NCBI RefSeq assembly: GCF_026914265.1
Contig: NC_069129.1
Location: forward strand, 12,306,269-12,370,268
DNA from: Mya arenaria
Lineage: Eukaryota; Mollusca; Bivalvia; Myida; Myidae
DNA: 64,000 bases
Direction of reading: 5' to 3'
The notes below the pieces were generated by a model that worked only from the letters and a program-made list of their open reading frames with translations, was not told where the DNA came from and made no database searches. Made by a program: the position numbers and the translations under genes. Numbering within the stretch: the first letter of the stretch is position 1; every line of letters starts with the position of its first letter. This document shows, in pieces, positions 12,911 to 25,889 of this stretch.

Positions 12911-15615
12911 CAACCCTGTGACATCTGGGATACAGAATTGTGTGACATCAATGTTTAACACTATACCAGCAAAAAATAACATTTTTGAGGGCAATTACAA
13001 AGTATTACTCGATATAAAATAGGAGACTGTTTTACCGACACTAACTAAGGAAGTTGTTACTTTATATTTACAGGATGTATTTACTTTGTTATAGTTTTGT
13101 CATTGCAACAATATATTTCCCAGTTGTTTTACCACTGCCTTAATTCTAATGTTTTGTTGTTGTAAAAAGTGGTTAAAAAGAAAGAAGCATTCATTAGAAT
13201 CCATTTTTTTGTGGGTTGTTACACAGTTAATGTTATATATAGATCTGATTTGTTACAAAATCTATTTGCAATATGTAATTTTACACATAGGTCTTTAATT
13301 TACATGACTCTTTATATTAGCTATGCTAAAGGTGATTAAGGTATTTTGTTCGATTATATGTTTAAATGTTTTATAGGTCAGAGATTATTATATTGGGGGG
13401 GGGGGGGGGTTATAGTCCTTTTTGTTTTTGCAGCCTGTTGCATTTTGAACTAATGACCACAGTAAAGACAAAAAACAACAACTTTTTTTGCAATAACAGC
13501 TAACAACAGTATCTGCCATAAGTGTCTATTAAACCAATCTATTGCCTTTTTAACTGTCTTTCTACGAAGAGAAGCCCTTGTGTTGTTACTGACTCGAATG
13601 TGTTTCTATTTTTATTTTTTAACAATATTTTACATTTTCACTCATCTAGAGCTGCTTTAAAACTGTAGTTGACCAGTGCATGTCACATTTTAAAGATTTG
13701 TTGATTCTTTCCTGTGAAGATGAATACTGTGAAATCATTAATGTTCGTGGGGCATTAATGTTCGTGGTTTTCGTGGGTTGGGTGATCCACGAATTCAAGA
13801 TCCCACGAAATATAAACCCTTTATTCATTTTTTTCAATTGCCTTGTTACGTACATACTCTAGTATATTCTTTACAGAGAGCGCAGTATACAGTGTTAAAA
13901 CCTGTCTCACTATATAACTTACGATCATTATTCTGTTAATATATTATAACTGCCTTTAACATATAATCAACCAAATCAATTAAATGTGTTTTATGCAGCA
14001 AATGACAGTTATAAGCACGTGTTTAAACGTGTGCTGTTAATGAAAATCTCCAAGTTTACAAGATGTGCGTGATGAGTGTCCATACTCGATTTTTTTATTT
14101 AATAAAATAATTAATCGATAACTAGTATATTGAAGGTTACTAAGCACCGAACGTGACAATATACGCACCTTTTCGGTGTTTTCACAGTTTGCAAAATTCT
14201 TATTTGGCATTCAATGGCTTCCCCTATCTGTATTTATGATCAGGTACATCTTCTTTTATTACCTTTATTCCCAATTAAATCGATAAGTGACATGGGTATA
14301 TGCGCTAATTGGCATGTCGTACCACATTAGTGAGTGTCATAAACCGAGTGACGTAGAAGACGGAAATCACGCGTGGATATTATGCAGACGATCTAGGACG
14401 ATCGCATCTTCGATTTTTATTTTTTTCAAAAATGAAAATCCACGAATTCAAGTACCCACGAAATTGTTTTTTTTCGGCAAACCACGAAATTTCATGCCCA
14501 CGAACATTAATGATTTCACAGTATTGTTTTATATCTTACATGACTACACACATAACCAGTGTTTATCTTATTTTAGAAGATTCATGCATGTTGTAATGTA
14601 TGTGATGATTTGTGATATCAGAAATACGCCAAATTTAAAGTAATACTCAAGAGTAAGCATACATCATTTTAATTTGTAACTCATTGCACTGTATCAAAGC
14701 ATATAGTTACCTCGGAAGTATTCATGAACATTTTTCCATCACTACCATATTTAAGCTTAAGGCCAGAATTTTGAAAATACAACAATAACTTGATCTCCTC
14801 TGTCGGAATTTGTTATCCTAACTAGATTTTGTGGCACTGTTTAAACTGTTTCTACCCTTCATAAACTTTCTTGACATATAGTGTAGAGTAGTGAAAAATC
14901 TAGACATCACTGTTATGTTGAATGGAAGCTTTTAATTTCACTATCAAAATAATATTTAAGTTGTTTGTTGGTGGTTTGTAAGACGAGTTAAAATCAACAT
15001 TGTTTTGGTGCTGTGGTCTCTTCAGTTGTATTCAAACAAACATAGCATATTCAAACCTATGATTCTGTTCCAATTATATTACATATCTTGGTTGAATTTG
15101 TTTTGATTTTCATTCTTTATATTTTTTTGGTTTGAACAAATTTACTTATATAAATATATCAATTATTTGTGCAATATTTACTGAATGTATTCATAGTCTT
15201 GTTCTGCATTTCTTGGTTACATTTCTTGTCAATGTTTTACATTTAATAAAGCAGTCAAAGCATTTACGGTAAACAAGGAAACAAATTAATCTACGGTACA
15301 AAATGAAAGCTTACCGTATTTGACAAAATAAATTTAAAGACAATTTAAACTACTATTGTGTTGGTTAAGGCACATACTGTTTAACATTACTGATAGAATA
15401 GTCTTACCCATATAATCCAATAGAGTCTGTAGTGTATTCAAACATGAACAAATAATATTTTTTTAATGTTCAGCCATGCTGTGTTAATTAGTTTTAAATA
15501 TTGTTTACATTAAATATTATAGATTGATATATTTTTAATTATTCTATTAAACCAATTTTACCAAACTGTAATCACACTTATGTTATGAAATAAATCTTAT
15601 AAATGTTTAAAAGGG
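12911..15615 (+). other. ANO10 3' UTR and poly(A) region
   Basis: After the stop at 12908-12910 there is no further coding exon. AATAAA hexamers occur at 15245-15250 and 15589-15594. The second is followed about 20 bases later by a GT-rich stretch (GGGTGTGGTCTTCTC), giving a plausible cleavage site near 15610, so the 3' UTR would be about 2.7 kb. Earlier weaker signals exist (for example AATAAA near 14100). The UTR would then contain the 803-bp MITE at 13723-14525. There is a run of 15 G at 13395-13409. Confidence 0.5.
13723..14525. mobile_element. 803-bp palindromic MITE
   Basis: Terminal inverted repeats of about 29 bp, near perfect: the left starts AATACTGTGAAATCATTAAT at 13723 and the right is its inverse ending at 14525. 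Subterminal parts are also partly inverted (GTGGGATCTTGAATTCGTGG-like words on both sides). The right 240 bp recurs at 1221-1446. No transposase is encoded. The ends do not show a target duplication that I can define with confidence. Confidence 0.75.
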
Positions 15616-15717
15616 TGTGGTCTTCTCTTTATTCATCCTTGAACTATTTATTCAATTAATGGCAATGTCCTCTTGGTTGTATCCAATCTTCCTAACAGAT
15701 TCCTTGGTCCACGGTAC

Positions 15718-16456
15718 ACTTACAACTGAAACCATAACTGTAGTTACAAATGTTAGACAAGGTCATGGTCACAACTGAAACCGTAACTGTAGTTACAAAA
15801 GTTAGACAAGGTCATGGTCACAACTGAAACCGTAACTGTAGTTACAGAAGGTGGACAAGGTCATGGTCACAACTGAAACCGTAACTGTAGTTACAAATGT
15901 TAGACAAGGTCATGGTCACAACTGAAACCATAACTGTAGTTACAGAAGGTGGACAAGGTCATGGTCACAACTAAAACCATAACTGTAGTTACAAATGTTA
16001 GACAAGGTCATGGTCACAACTGAAACCATAACTGTAGTTACAAATGTTAGACAAGGTCATGGTCACAACTGAAACCATAACTGTAGTTACAAAAGTTAGA
16101 CAAGGTCATGGTCACAACTGAAACCATAACTGTAGTTACAAAAGTTAGACAAGGTCATGGTCACAACTAAAACCATAACTGTAGTTACAAAAGTTAGACA
16201 AGGTCATGGTCGCAACTGAAACCATAACTGTAGTTACAAAAGTTAGACAAGGTCATGGTCACAACTGAAACCATAACTGTAGTTACAAAAGTTAGACAAG
16301 GTCATGGTCACAACTGAAACCGTAACTGTAGTTACAGAAGGTGGACAAGGTCATGGTCACAACTGAAACCGTAACTGTAGTTACAAAAGTTAGACAAGGT
16401 CATGGTCACAACTGAAACCGTAACTGTAGTTACAGAAGGTGGACAAGGTCATGGTC
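15718..16456. repeat. 49-bp minisatellite, ~15 copies
   Basis: Head-to-tail 49-bp units containing AACTGAAACC, TAACTGTAGTTACA and GACAAGGTCATGGTCAC. The array has three recurring variant types at the GTTAGACAA position (ACAAATGTTAG, ACAAAAGTTAG, ACAGAAGGTGG), interspersed rather than blocked. TAACTGTAGTTA is itself a palindrome in each unit. It starts about 100 bp past the presumed ANO10 poly(A) site. Confidence 0.95.
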
Positions 16457-16619
16457 ATTTTGGTCTTTTTTAGCTGGTCTGTTTTTTGAAGAAAGGTTGC
16501 AGTTTCGTCACAGCAGCCTTCAGGTGTGGTTGTTGGAATCAGTGACTTGCAGAAACTTACCTTTAGCTAGGACAAAACCATCTTTTCTCTGTGTGCATAT
16601 ATGAATCATTCTATTATAT

Positions 16620-18200
16620 TTAAAAATCTTCAGTGTGACCTTGAACTCTAAGGTAAGGTCGTCAGGGTCTTGCCCGTGACACATCACCGACATGGAAAAA
16701 CAGACTAAGGGACGGACGGTTCAATTTTAATTATTTTTAAAATTACAGCTAAATTACTTGTGTCTGGGCTGTAACTTTCTTTTGTATGGACAGATTTTAA
16801 AATAACTTGCCACATGTGTTTGACATACCAAGACAACGTGTCTCTACCTTCAAGGTCAAGGTCACACTTAGGTGTCTATTCACAATGGAATGCTTCATAT
16901 AAGGACATAGAGTATAGGTTGTCAAGTCCGGGCTGTAACTTTTTCTTGTATGGACAGATTTTAAAATAACTTGCCACATGTGTTTGACATACCAAGACCA
17001 CAGTGGCTTGATGACAAAGACTCATTTAAGTCACAAAAAATAATTTCAACCAGCCAAAATTATATTTTATACATACTTGAACATGTATATTTTCAATATA
17101 ATACATTGCCATAAACATAACATGAAATTTGACAAAATTCAAAAATACCCTATACTGTAACATGAAACATTCAAGCCACTGTGACCAAGACGACGTGTCA
17201 CGTGCAAGACCCATGTCTCTACCTCTTAGGTCAAGGTCACACTTAGTGTTTATTCACAATGGAATGCTGCATATATAAGGACATAGAGTAAAGGTTGTAG
17301 TGTCTGGGCTGTAACTTTCTCTTGAATGGACAGATTTACAATAACTTGCCACATGTATTTGACATACCAAAACGACGTGTCGCGTGCAAGACCCGTGTCC
17401 CTCCCTCTAAGGTCAAGGTAACACTTAGGTGTTTATTCACAATGGAATGCTGCATATAAGGACACAGAGTATAGGTTGTCATGTACGGACTGTAACTTTC
17501 TCTTGTATGAACATATTTTGAAATAACTTGCCACATGTGGTTGATATATCAAGACAATGTGTCGCGTGCACAACCCGTGTCCCTACCTGAAAGGTCAAGG
17601 TCACACTTAGTGTTTATTCACAATGGAATGCTGCATATAAGGACACAGAGTATAGGTTGTCGTGTACGGACTGTATCTTTCTCTTGTATGGACATATTTT
17701 AAAATAACTTGCCACATGTGTTCGACATATCAAGGTGACGTGTCGCGTGCAAGACAGGTGTCCCTACCTCAAAGGTCAAGGTCACACTTAGGTGTCTATT
17801 CACATTGGAATGTGTCTATTCACAATGGAATGCTGCATATAAGGACATAGTGTATAGGTTGTCGTGTCCGGGATGTTACTTTTTCTTGTATAGACAGATT
17901 TTAAAATAACTTGCCACATTTGCTTGACATACCAAGACGACGTGATACGTGCAAGACCCATGTCCCTACCTCTAAGGTTAAAGATACACTTAGATGTTTA
18001 TTCACAATGGAATGCTGAATATGAGGACATAAGAGTGTAGGTTCTCAATCATGGGTGGTATTTTCTTATGTTCAGAGGCAATTTAAAATAACTTGACATG
18101 TGAATTTGACACGTAAAGGCAAGATCAACTTTTTATGTACTGACCTTGTTCATAGGTCAATGTCACATTCTGGGGCATTTATCACATACTGTGACAGCTC
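16620..18200. repeat. ~182-bp satellite array, seven diverging units
   Basis: Units of 165-203 bp carry AACTTGCCACATGTG, GACATACCAAGAC, GTGTCGCGTGCAAGAC, AAGGTCAAGGTCACACTTAG and TTCACAATGGAATGC. Copies of AACTTGCCAC lie near 16806, 16968, 17344, 17526, 17708 and 17911, with a decayed one near 18090. The long gap between the second and third is explained by the MITE at 16999-17183. Both edges degrade gradually. No coding potential. Confidence 0.9.
16999..17183. mobile_element. 185-bp hAT-type MITE in the satellite
   Basis: Terminal inverted repeat CACAGTGGCTTGA at 16999 and its inverse ending at 17183, with an AT-rich core. It is flanked by a perfect 8-bp direct repeat ACCAAGAC (16991-16998 and 17184-17191). 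Neighbouring satellite units without the insert carry one copy of that site, so this is a clean insertion. An 8-bp target duplication and short TIRs starting CA-G fit the hAT superfamily. Non-autonomous. Confidence 0.88.
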
Positions 18201-21200
18201 TTGTTCATCTTCCTTTCAGGTTCATAAAACAACTTAAATAATTTCAAAAAAATGTAGCCAAAGGGAAATATGCATAAGCTGTGCACAAGAACCTAAATCC
18301 TAGCTTCAGTCAAAGCTGAATTATCTCACCCTTTCACTGTTTCTGCATAAAGTAATGATGAAAAAGTGGGGGGGGGGGGGGGGGCGGCTGTGGTTACAAT
18401 TGACTGATGCATAACTGCTTCTTTTCCAATTTGTACTTTTCTTCTTAATTATTTGTCTCCTCTTTTATTCCGAAAATGATATAAATGATTTCAAATTCAC
18501 TTGACACTAATCCTCCTCAAGTTAAACTTAAGTTTCCATGATAGTGCTTCTGTCGAAAACCAACTCAATTGCCATATGTGTAGGTGAGAGTTTATAAGAT
18601 GAACTTGAAAAGTCATACTTTCCAATTTGCACTTTTTGTACCCCCTGTCAGGAAACATATAACTTCCAACAATAGCCTTGTTTAGGCCATATTATGCTTA
18701 TTAACATTGGTACCAAGTTCACAGTTCATAGGCTAACATTACTCAAGTCAGAAAGCATACAAGGTCAATATGGGGCTTTTTGATAATTCAAGGGCCATTA
18801 CTGTGGCTGGTTACCAAATTCTCTTGCATTAGCCGATGAAAAATGTTGACTAAATTTGAAGACATCATATGGTGGGTATACAAAATGCATGAATAAACCC
18901 TTTACCTAGTTTTTAACTGGCAAGATTCCAACACCAAAAAGTTTCATTTTTAGTGATATACAATATATTACAAAGAAAATGCTGTAATTCTAAAGTTTTT
19001 ATTTTCATTTTTCTATAACAAATTTATACATAATTCACCACAATACTTAAAATATTAAGTATAAACAGAATATTAGTTTTTTATTACATGCATTATAAAT
19101 AAATACTGCAATGTAAGTATGGTTACAAATTTTACACATTTGTTAACTTATACCGGTATATTGATTGGCAATGATTGCATAATTCTATATACATACTATT
19201 GCATAAATTTAAAAAACTTTTAACAAATTTGCATTTCATTGACTCGGGGTATCAAACATAGAAATAACCAAAATACAGTTTATATTATAACAACATTTTA
19301 AACAGATGGCAGAGTTGAAGACTACGAATGGAAATGTAACATTGACAATAGGAGCAACAATAATGATTAACAAATTTACCTATTTGACTAGAAGATTTAA
19401 TTTTGATGCCCTGTAACCCACACAATTTTGGCATCATTTGAAAGGGTATTACTTGCAGATAACTACCGTAATGTGAAAGACTGAAATTGCTCTTTATGTA
19501 TAAAGTTATTACAGTCTGAATAACCGCTCCTTTTTCCATCGAAATGGGACGTGAAATGACATATTTTGCACATTTTCAATACTGAAAAAGCTTGTTTGAC
19601 AAAAAAATTCAGGTCTATCATTTATATATTGTTTTTCTGCACCTAAAACCCTTTCAAATGATAACAAAGTTATACGGGGTAATAAGGGGTCACCACACAT
19701 CCAAAGATTAAATAATTATGTATCATATACCTTAACAATGTTATGGCATTGTACATAAAGCAAAATGTAAAACATATAATAATAATAATTGATAGTTTTG
19801 CCAATTAAATAGAATCCGATAAAATTCTCACCTCCAAATTTCAGGATTTAGAACTTAACTTTTGATAAATTCAAGATTTCACACTCACACGTTCACAATT
19901 TCAAATTAATTTACCTAAGTGTTTTTGTTTTATTTTGAAATATTTACTTAACTCTGAAAGTTTCATCACTACACTTGTGATCTGCATTACCTCTTGCATC
20001 TTTAATGACAATTGTTTCAGCTCTATAAACATGAGCACATGATAGAATATTTCACCTTTGAAAGTTGTCAAAGATGCCATTAACAATGTTGAAGTTAACA
20101 AATGTCTGAGCAATCCGCCCATAATGTCATACATTGTTTATAAAAAATAGACTGCACTTCACTTACAAGTTCAGTATGACTATGAGGCTTAATGTTCAGA
20201 TTTATTAAAGAAAACGGCCCATAATGGGCATCAGTTTTTTATCAACGTAAAAAAATGAAACATTATTAATACAACAAAGTTTAGACAATCAGGCTGGAAT
20301 ACACAGTTGCATCGATTTAATTATTAAAAGAAAAAAAACAACAGATGGAGACAGAATTAACAAAAGTTTCAGATGGATGATATAAAGCATATAAAGCATT
20401 CCATATTCAAGCAACAAAACATTCACATGGATTGGTATTAAATATAATATATAATTTTGTGTAAAGCATAAAAAATGAGGTGAACTAGGGACCTTTAAGA
20501 CAGCAGGTCATCACAACAGACTGATTTGTAAGTTTTTGTGAGACATAATCTCTGGCAACAAAAATCAAAACCAAGAGAGCTGTGGAGAGAATGCTAACGC
20601 TCATCTGTTGTTGTGTTTTTTTAGTCCATATAAGTGTGTTACTCAACAAATGTCAATGACAGAGTTGTGGCCGTTGTTTTAAATGAGCACACTGTGAACT
20701 CCATGAGAATCTCATTTGAATTAAGCTTGTATCAATGACTATCTGAATCGGCTATGCGGCTCTAGAACCCTCTTGGGAATTGCGACATTGCGAAATCGCT
20801 AAAAAATATTGACAGAAAAGACGTCGCGAAAATATGTAACATTTCTAAGTAATCGGACTTTTGAACAGGTCTTTTATTTTTTCGGGGGGGGGAGGGGGTC
20901 ACCGGGTCAAGACCGATTGTCGCCGGGTCCGGACCAATTGAGGTTCCAAAGTTTTAGAAGCCCTGGTGCACAGTGTCATATAAAAAGCACCTATTTCACA
21001 GACAGTGTAATGCAGACCACATTTTTAGGGCATAAAATTCAGAGAAAATGCAGCTTCTGTAAAATTGCATCGGTATGGGTACTGCTTAAAAAAGTAAGTA
21101 TAAAGTGATTTTCTTTACATCAAATATTATACAACATATTGTATATTATAATTTGTATGACAAATGAGAGAAACAATTAATTTGTTCAGTCTTGCATATA

Positions 21201-22085
21201 TAATATATAATACACACATAAAGAAAACTAGAAACACAACTTATATTAAAATATATAATTATGTTACCCAGGTTTCATATTCATATTTTATTAAGTTAAT
21301 CCCTTAAGGAAAAGGGCAGGTTTATTTAACATGTGAACTCGAGTGTGACTGAGTGGTCAGTTGTGTTGTATATGTATTGTGCTGTCCACTGTCTTCATGG
21401 GTATGTGTTTACAAGAACTGGTTTTTCAACTAATTTATTTTTATTAATTGACACTAACATTTTTGCATATTTCCCGCTCTTATTTTCACAAATCACTCGA
21501 GTCAGGTTTTGAGGTGTCAACATCTCAATGATAACTTTTCCATATTTTATTCCACTGCCCTGTAAGTTTTTGCTTTACAGTACTTTGTTTTATTGGAGTT
21601 GTATTGTAATTGCATTTGAATCTATCTCGTGCTTGATGTATTAGATACCGTAATTATTTATATTATCTGAATTGTGTAATTTATTACCTCTCCGGTATTA
21701 AGAAGTTAATTGGATTATTTTGTATATTTTAGGATTTTGTCAAAGTCAAACCTTTGGAGTTTAAATAAAGTGTAAACCAGAAACCGTAATCTTGCTTATA
21801 AATACTAAGAGACAGGGCACGGGTAACATATATATAAATATTGCAATAATGTTTCAACCAAAATGTAGGACCTGTGGTGATAGATATAAATATCTTACTA
21901 GGCACATTTTTGAATGTTAAAATAAACTCATCTGAAGTACATGAAACACTCCACTTGCAGATTTATCATGTCCAATATTTATTTTCTTGCAAAACATGTG
22001 CTGTGTGGATCAAAAAAAAGAGAAGCTCTCAGAACATGTACTTCAGTTATTTAATTATAAATATACACAATTTAATACGCCGGAG
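18201..22085. other. Long gene-free stretch
   Basis: No coding region, RNA gene or bounded element that I can support in nearly 4 kb of AT-rich DNA. It holds a run of 17 G (18368-18384) and a G-rich patch at 20884-20900. The reverse complement of 20885-20966 begins CAGGGCTTCTAAAAC; the same kind of end (CAGGGCTTCTCAAAA, reverse strand) occurs at 36697-36716, suggesting solitary transposon termini. Open frames are short and lack recognisable motifs. Confidence 0.45.
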
Positions 22086-22092
22086 TCAACAA

Positions 22093-23207
22093 TGCCGGGT
22101 CGAGGACTTCCTAGAGAGAAAAAATAGAGGGTAGAAGAGCAAGAAATTGTGTGAGAAGATGTGCAGCCACGTGCACTGCAACAAAGGCAGCTGCCACAGA
22201 TCCCCCTTCATTGCAGGCACTGCAGATCCCCCAGGCACCACAGATACCCCTGGCACCGCAGGTACCCCTGGCACCGCAGATCCTCCTGGCAACGAAGATC
22301 CCACTGGCACCACAGATACCACTGGCACCACAGATACCCCTGGCACCACAGATACCCCTGGCACCGCAGATACCACTGGCACCACAGATACCCCTGGAAC
22401 CGCAGATACCCCTGGCACTACAGATACCCCTGGCACTACAGATACCCCTGGCACTACAGATACCCCTGGCACTACAGATACCCCTGGCACCGCAGATACC
22501 ACTGGCACCACAGATACCCCTGGAACCGCAGATACCCCTGCTAAACGTGGATGGAAACAATGAGGGTAATATTATTGATTTTCAAGATATAATTGCTCGG
22601 TCCCAGGTTTTGCCCCCTTTACCTTCTTAAAATCATAGCTCTATAGATACTGAGTGTGGCTTGGCAAGGTCTGATCAAGATGGAACCAATCCCCTGGGCA
22701 AACTTGGTGATGGTGACATGGACATATATAGGTTGCCGAATGATGATTTGTCAACACATGTATCAACGAAATTGAAACAGCAAATCATGAAGGGGGATAT
22801 ATAAATTTGGCCTTTCTTTTAAAAGGGGCAATAGAATTGAATGACATGTGCAAAAGTTTGATATCGACAATATCACTAGTTGGCTCCAATGAGTCCAAAC
22901 CAATAGAGTGTAAGGAAAAATTACAATCTATTGAAAAATGGACAGATGTGTTTTTGGTTTACATGTCTATTTAATTATCTTGAAATGCAACCTCAAAAAA
23001 CAAATGAAATCTTCAATACATGCTCAACATTAGAGAGGGTGCCTCATGCCAGGGCGACTTTGCATGGCGCGCATATGACGAGCAATTCAGGTTACGACAG
23101 GCCAAAGCTCCGTCATCATGCTCCTTAATAAATAATGATCTGTGGTGGCGTTGTATGTTAGTACGTGACACATGCCAGGGAAATCAAATGCAGCCACCGC
23201 AACAGTA
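22093..23207 (+). pseudogene. Retroelement ORF1 (gag-like), degraded, DIRS/Ngaro type suspected
   Basis: Starts MPGRGLPRE at 22093, soon broken by a stop, then runs through a proline-rich 18-bp array into decayed sequence. The recognisable part is 22920-23200, spread over frames: a segment with KWTDVFL and SIYLEM, then AWRAYDEQFRLRQA and LINNDLWW. The order W-T-x-x-F ... YDEQFRLR ... LW is one I know from the capsid-like ORF1 of tyrosine-recombinase retroelements of invertebrates. That is family knowledge from memory and unverified. At least three stops or frameshifts make it non-functional. Companion pieces at 31552-35967 and 43934-44297 share its style. Confidence 0.5.
22230..22545 (+). repeat. 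18-bp tandem repeat, Pro-rich in one frame
   Basis: About 17 copies of an 18-bp unit related to GGCACCACAGATACCCCT. Because the unit is a multiple of three and lacks stops in several frames, it reads APQIPL repeats in one frame, GTTDTP in another and HRYPWH in a third, with long open frames on both strands. None of these frames is supported as a separate gene. Confidence 0.9.
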
Positions 23208-23869
23208 ATTAACTCTCAGTTGACATACAAAACAGGGCTAAGATGTTTGATTGCTTAAGAGATAAATATAGCATCATAAAAAGTTGGCTAATTTCAGACC
23301 AAACTGCAGCTTTATTTATTGCTTTCTATTTTGAGACTAGTCTGATATCAAACTCTTATCAGCACATACATTTCAGGGGAAATTACTTCCAAAATCTGAA
23401 CGAGATGAAAGTTAAAAAGACCTGTTCATAGTTGAAAAAAAAAAACACTAGAAGGTTGCCATCGTTCAAAGAAAGTCTGCTGATACAAGACAACCACTCA
23501 CAAAGCCAGTACTCTCAAAAAACGGTCCCCCTTCAGAAAATATTTCGCCAAAAGAAGCCAATAGCCCATGTCCATTCAAAGTCATATCTTTTTTTATAGC
23601 ACTCCGTCCGCAGGTGAAAGGTCCGTTTTTCTGGCACCATACAGCTGTAACACACCCACAGTTCAATGCAGTATTAATTACATAAAGGTATCATACTGAC
23701 AAAATATGCATCTCAAACTTTTAAGAACCATAGTTTTCGTATTGGCAGAGCAACTGATTTGCCTGGGCTGGGTATCAAGTATCAAGTATTATGCAATTTG
23801 GGCGTTGGAAGTCAAATGCTTATAAAATATATGTTCGATGATTTCACATGACTTTAATCTAATTTACAG
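23208..23869. other. No gene seen
   Basis: Sequence between the ORF1 remnant and the SGNH-like remnant, probably the eroded body of the same retroelement. I find no family motif in any frame. Short reverse-strand open frames are not supported. Confidence 0.4.
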
Positions 23870-24216
23870 ATGTTTGAATATGGGGAGATGCCAGGAAACC
23901 AGCCAGGCGCCATCTAGCCTGGGTTTGAACACATCGGTGGCCTTGCTGTGTTTCAATGGGGCAAAGTTTTAGACAGAAGATAGAAACAAATGTACTTTTC
24001 ATGAAAAATCTCAGAGATATGTCTTCATCTGGGTGGGAATGACCTGGTTGGCGGTCATTTAGGTGGCTTGTTTGCCTTTTTAAGACGGGAAGTTGGTTAC
24101 TTGCGAGCGGCCATCCCAGATGCAACACTCCTCTGGTATAACATTTTGCCAAGGTTGGTGTGGCCACAGGGCCCACCCTTGGACAATAGAAGAAAGCAGG
24201 TTAACCGCTTTGACTA
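23870..24216 (+). pseudogene. SGNH-hydrolase-like fragment (retroelement-borne)
   Basis: The clear part is 24020-24216. It reads HLGGNDLVGG, the block III G-x-N-D of SGNH/GDSL hydrolases, followed by LRREVGYLRAAIPDATLLWY, NILPRLVWP and NRRKQVNRFD, the usual arrangement after block III, and ends at a TAG. Upstream frames (23890-23990) give weaker family-like text with stops. The block I serine region is not recognisable and the C-terminal D-x-x-H is missing, so it cannot be active. SGNH hydrolases are known passengers of Ngaro-type and some LINE retroelements. Confidence 0.6.
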
Positions 24217-24245
24217 GGTGGAGGTTCGTCACACAGGGCAGGTGG

Positions 24246-24440
24246 GTTTTAAAACTTCCCATGGATCCAGTAACTTCTCCCGCTATCCTAATTCATCATA
24301 CTCATAATGATCACTGGGTCTCAACTACTGTACATAACGGAAATATTTATTTGCTTGACAGTTTGGGTAACAAGCGCAAAGATGAGTCTTATACTAGATG
24401 GCTAAAATATTCAGTTGTCACACATTTAAGGGAGAAATAA
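24246..24440 (+). pseudogene. Ulp1-like (C48) cysteine-protease fragment
   Basis: In the frame of 24093-24440 the segment reads MDPVTSPAILIHHT, then HNDHWVSTT, GNIYLLDSL and YTRWLKY. A histidine followed by W (DHWV) and, about 15 residues on, an aspartate in a YLLDSL strand is the His/Asp part of Ulp1/SUMO-protease-like folds carried by several transposable elements. The catalytic Cys part would lie downstream and is not seen; the frame closes at TAA. It abuts the SGNH-like piece in a different frame. Family assignment is by motif only. Confidence 0.4.
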
Positions 24441-24734
24441 AGATGGAATAAATGTATTAATTCCAGACATTATGTAGCAAAACTAGAGATTGCTTTTTTG
24501 AAAAAGCGCTTGTCTCCCCTATTGTGTGGTCGTAGCTGAGAAAAAATAAATGATGGACATGAAATTTGTAACTTTGGACTGGAGACAAACCAACAGTGAA
24601 GTTTGGTTTATTCGATTATATTAAATAGTGAAGAGAAGAAAGTGTTGTTGATTAATCATGGAAAATGTAAACGAAGTTTGCATTGTATGAAGTTCCTGGG
24701 CGCAAGCGTTATTCAATTATTGATCGGAAACCAT

Positions 24735-25882
24735 TTTTCAGCTCACAGTCATCGTGACCATGACCTTTTACCTACTGATCACAACATCAATAGGGATCAT
24801 CTACATAACCAACTTGCATACCAAGTATTAAGTTCTTGGGTGCAAGTGTTCTTTAGTTACTGAGCGGTAACCATTTCTTTAACTCAAGGTCATGGCAACC
24901 TTGACCTTTGACCTACTGATCTCAAAATCAATAGGGGTCATCTACTAGTCATGACCGACTAGCGTACCAAGAATGAAGTTCCTGGGTACAAGCGTTCTTA
25001 AGTTATTGAGCAGAAACCATTTTTAAGCTTAAGGTCACCGCCAACGTATCATTTTTTACCTGAAGGTAACCTTGACCTTTGACCTTTTGATCTGAAAATC
25101 AATAGGGGTCATCTTCTAGTCATGAACAACTAGCTTACCAAGTATGAAGTTCCTGAAACCAAAGGATCTTTAGTTATTGAGCGGAAACTTTTTCTTCACT
25201 TCAAGGTCATGGCAACCTTGACCTTTGACCTAGTGATCTCAAAATCAATATGGGTCATCTTCTAGTCATGACCAACTAGCATACCAAGTATGAAATTCCT
25301 GGTTGCAAGCGTTCTCTAGTTATTGAGCGGAAACAGTTTCTTCACCTCAAGGTCACGGTGACCTTGACCATTGACCTACTGATCTCAAAATCAATAAGAG
25401 TCATCTACTAGTCATGAACAACTATGAAGTTCCTGGGTACAAGCTTTCTTTAGTTATTGAGCAGAAACCATTTTTAAGCTTAAGGTCACTGCCAACATAA
25501 CATTTTTTACCTGAAGGTAACCTTGACCTTTTACCTTTTGATCTCAAAATCAATAGGAGTCATCTAATAGTCATGAACAACTAGCATACCAAGTATGAAG
25601 TTCCTGGACCCAAAGGATCTTTAGTTATTGAGTGGAAACCGTTTCTTCACCTCAAGGTCACGTTGACCCTGATCTTTTACCTAGTGACCCCAAATTCAAT
25701 AGGGGTCATCTTCTAGTCATGACCAACTAGCATACCAAGTATGAAGTTCCTGGGTCTAAGAGTTCTATAGTTATTGGGCGGAAACGAAGTGTGACGTACT
25801 GACTGACTGACTGACAGACTGATGGACTGACTGACGGACAGGGCAAAAACAATATGTCTCCCCATGAATGGGGGGAGACATA
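24735..25882. repeat. Tandem ~150-175-bp repeat ending in a GACN run and hairpin
   Basis: About seven diverging units built on CCTTGACCTTTGACCTACTG, AAAATCAATAGGGGTCATCT, TAGTCATGACCAACTAGC and AAGTATGAAGTTCCTGG. They are followed by (GACT)n-like sequence, GACGGACAGGGCAAAAACAA and the stem-loop TATGTCTCCCC/GGGGAGACATA at 25853-25882. The same terminus recurs at 26549-26577. It is polar, with repeats upstream and hairpin at the 3' end, and non-coding. Confidence 0.85.
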
Positions 25883-25889
25883 AAGATAT

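Noticed and set aside
13395..13409. Poly-G (15 G here, 17 G at 18368) and poly-C (18 C at 43518) runs as signals
   Set aside because: Simple homopolymer tracts; lengths may not even be reliable in the assembly.
15718..16456. Regular repeats resembling a CRISPR array
   Set aside because: Units are contiguous 49-bp copies with no unique spacers, in a eukaryotic context; it is a minisatellite.
22111..22630. Pro-rich and Thr-rich frames over the 18-bp array as collagen- or mucin-like genes
   Set aside because: Several frames on both strands are open at once because of the repeat; no signal peptide or flanking domain supports any of them.
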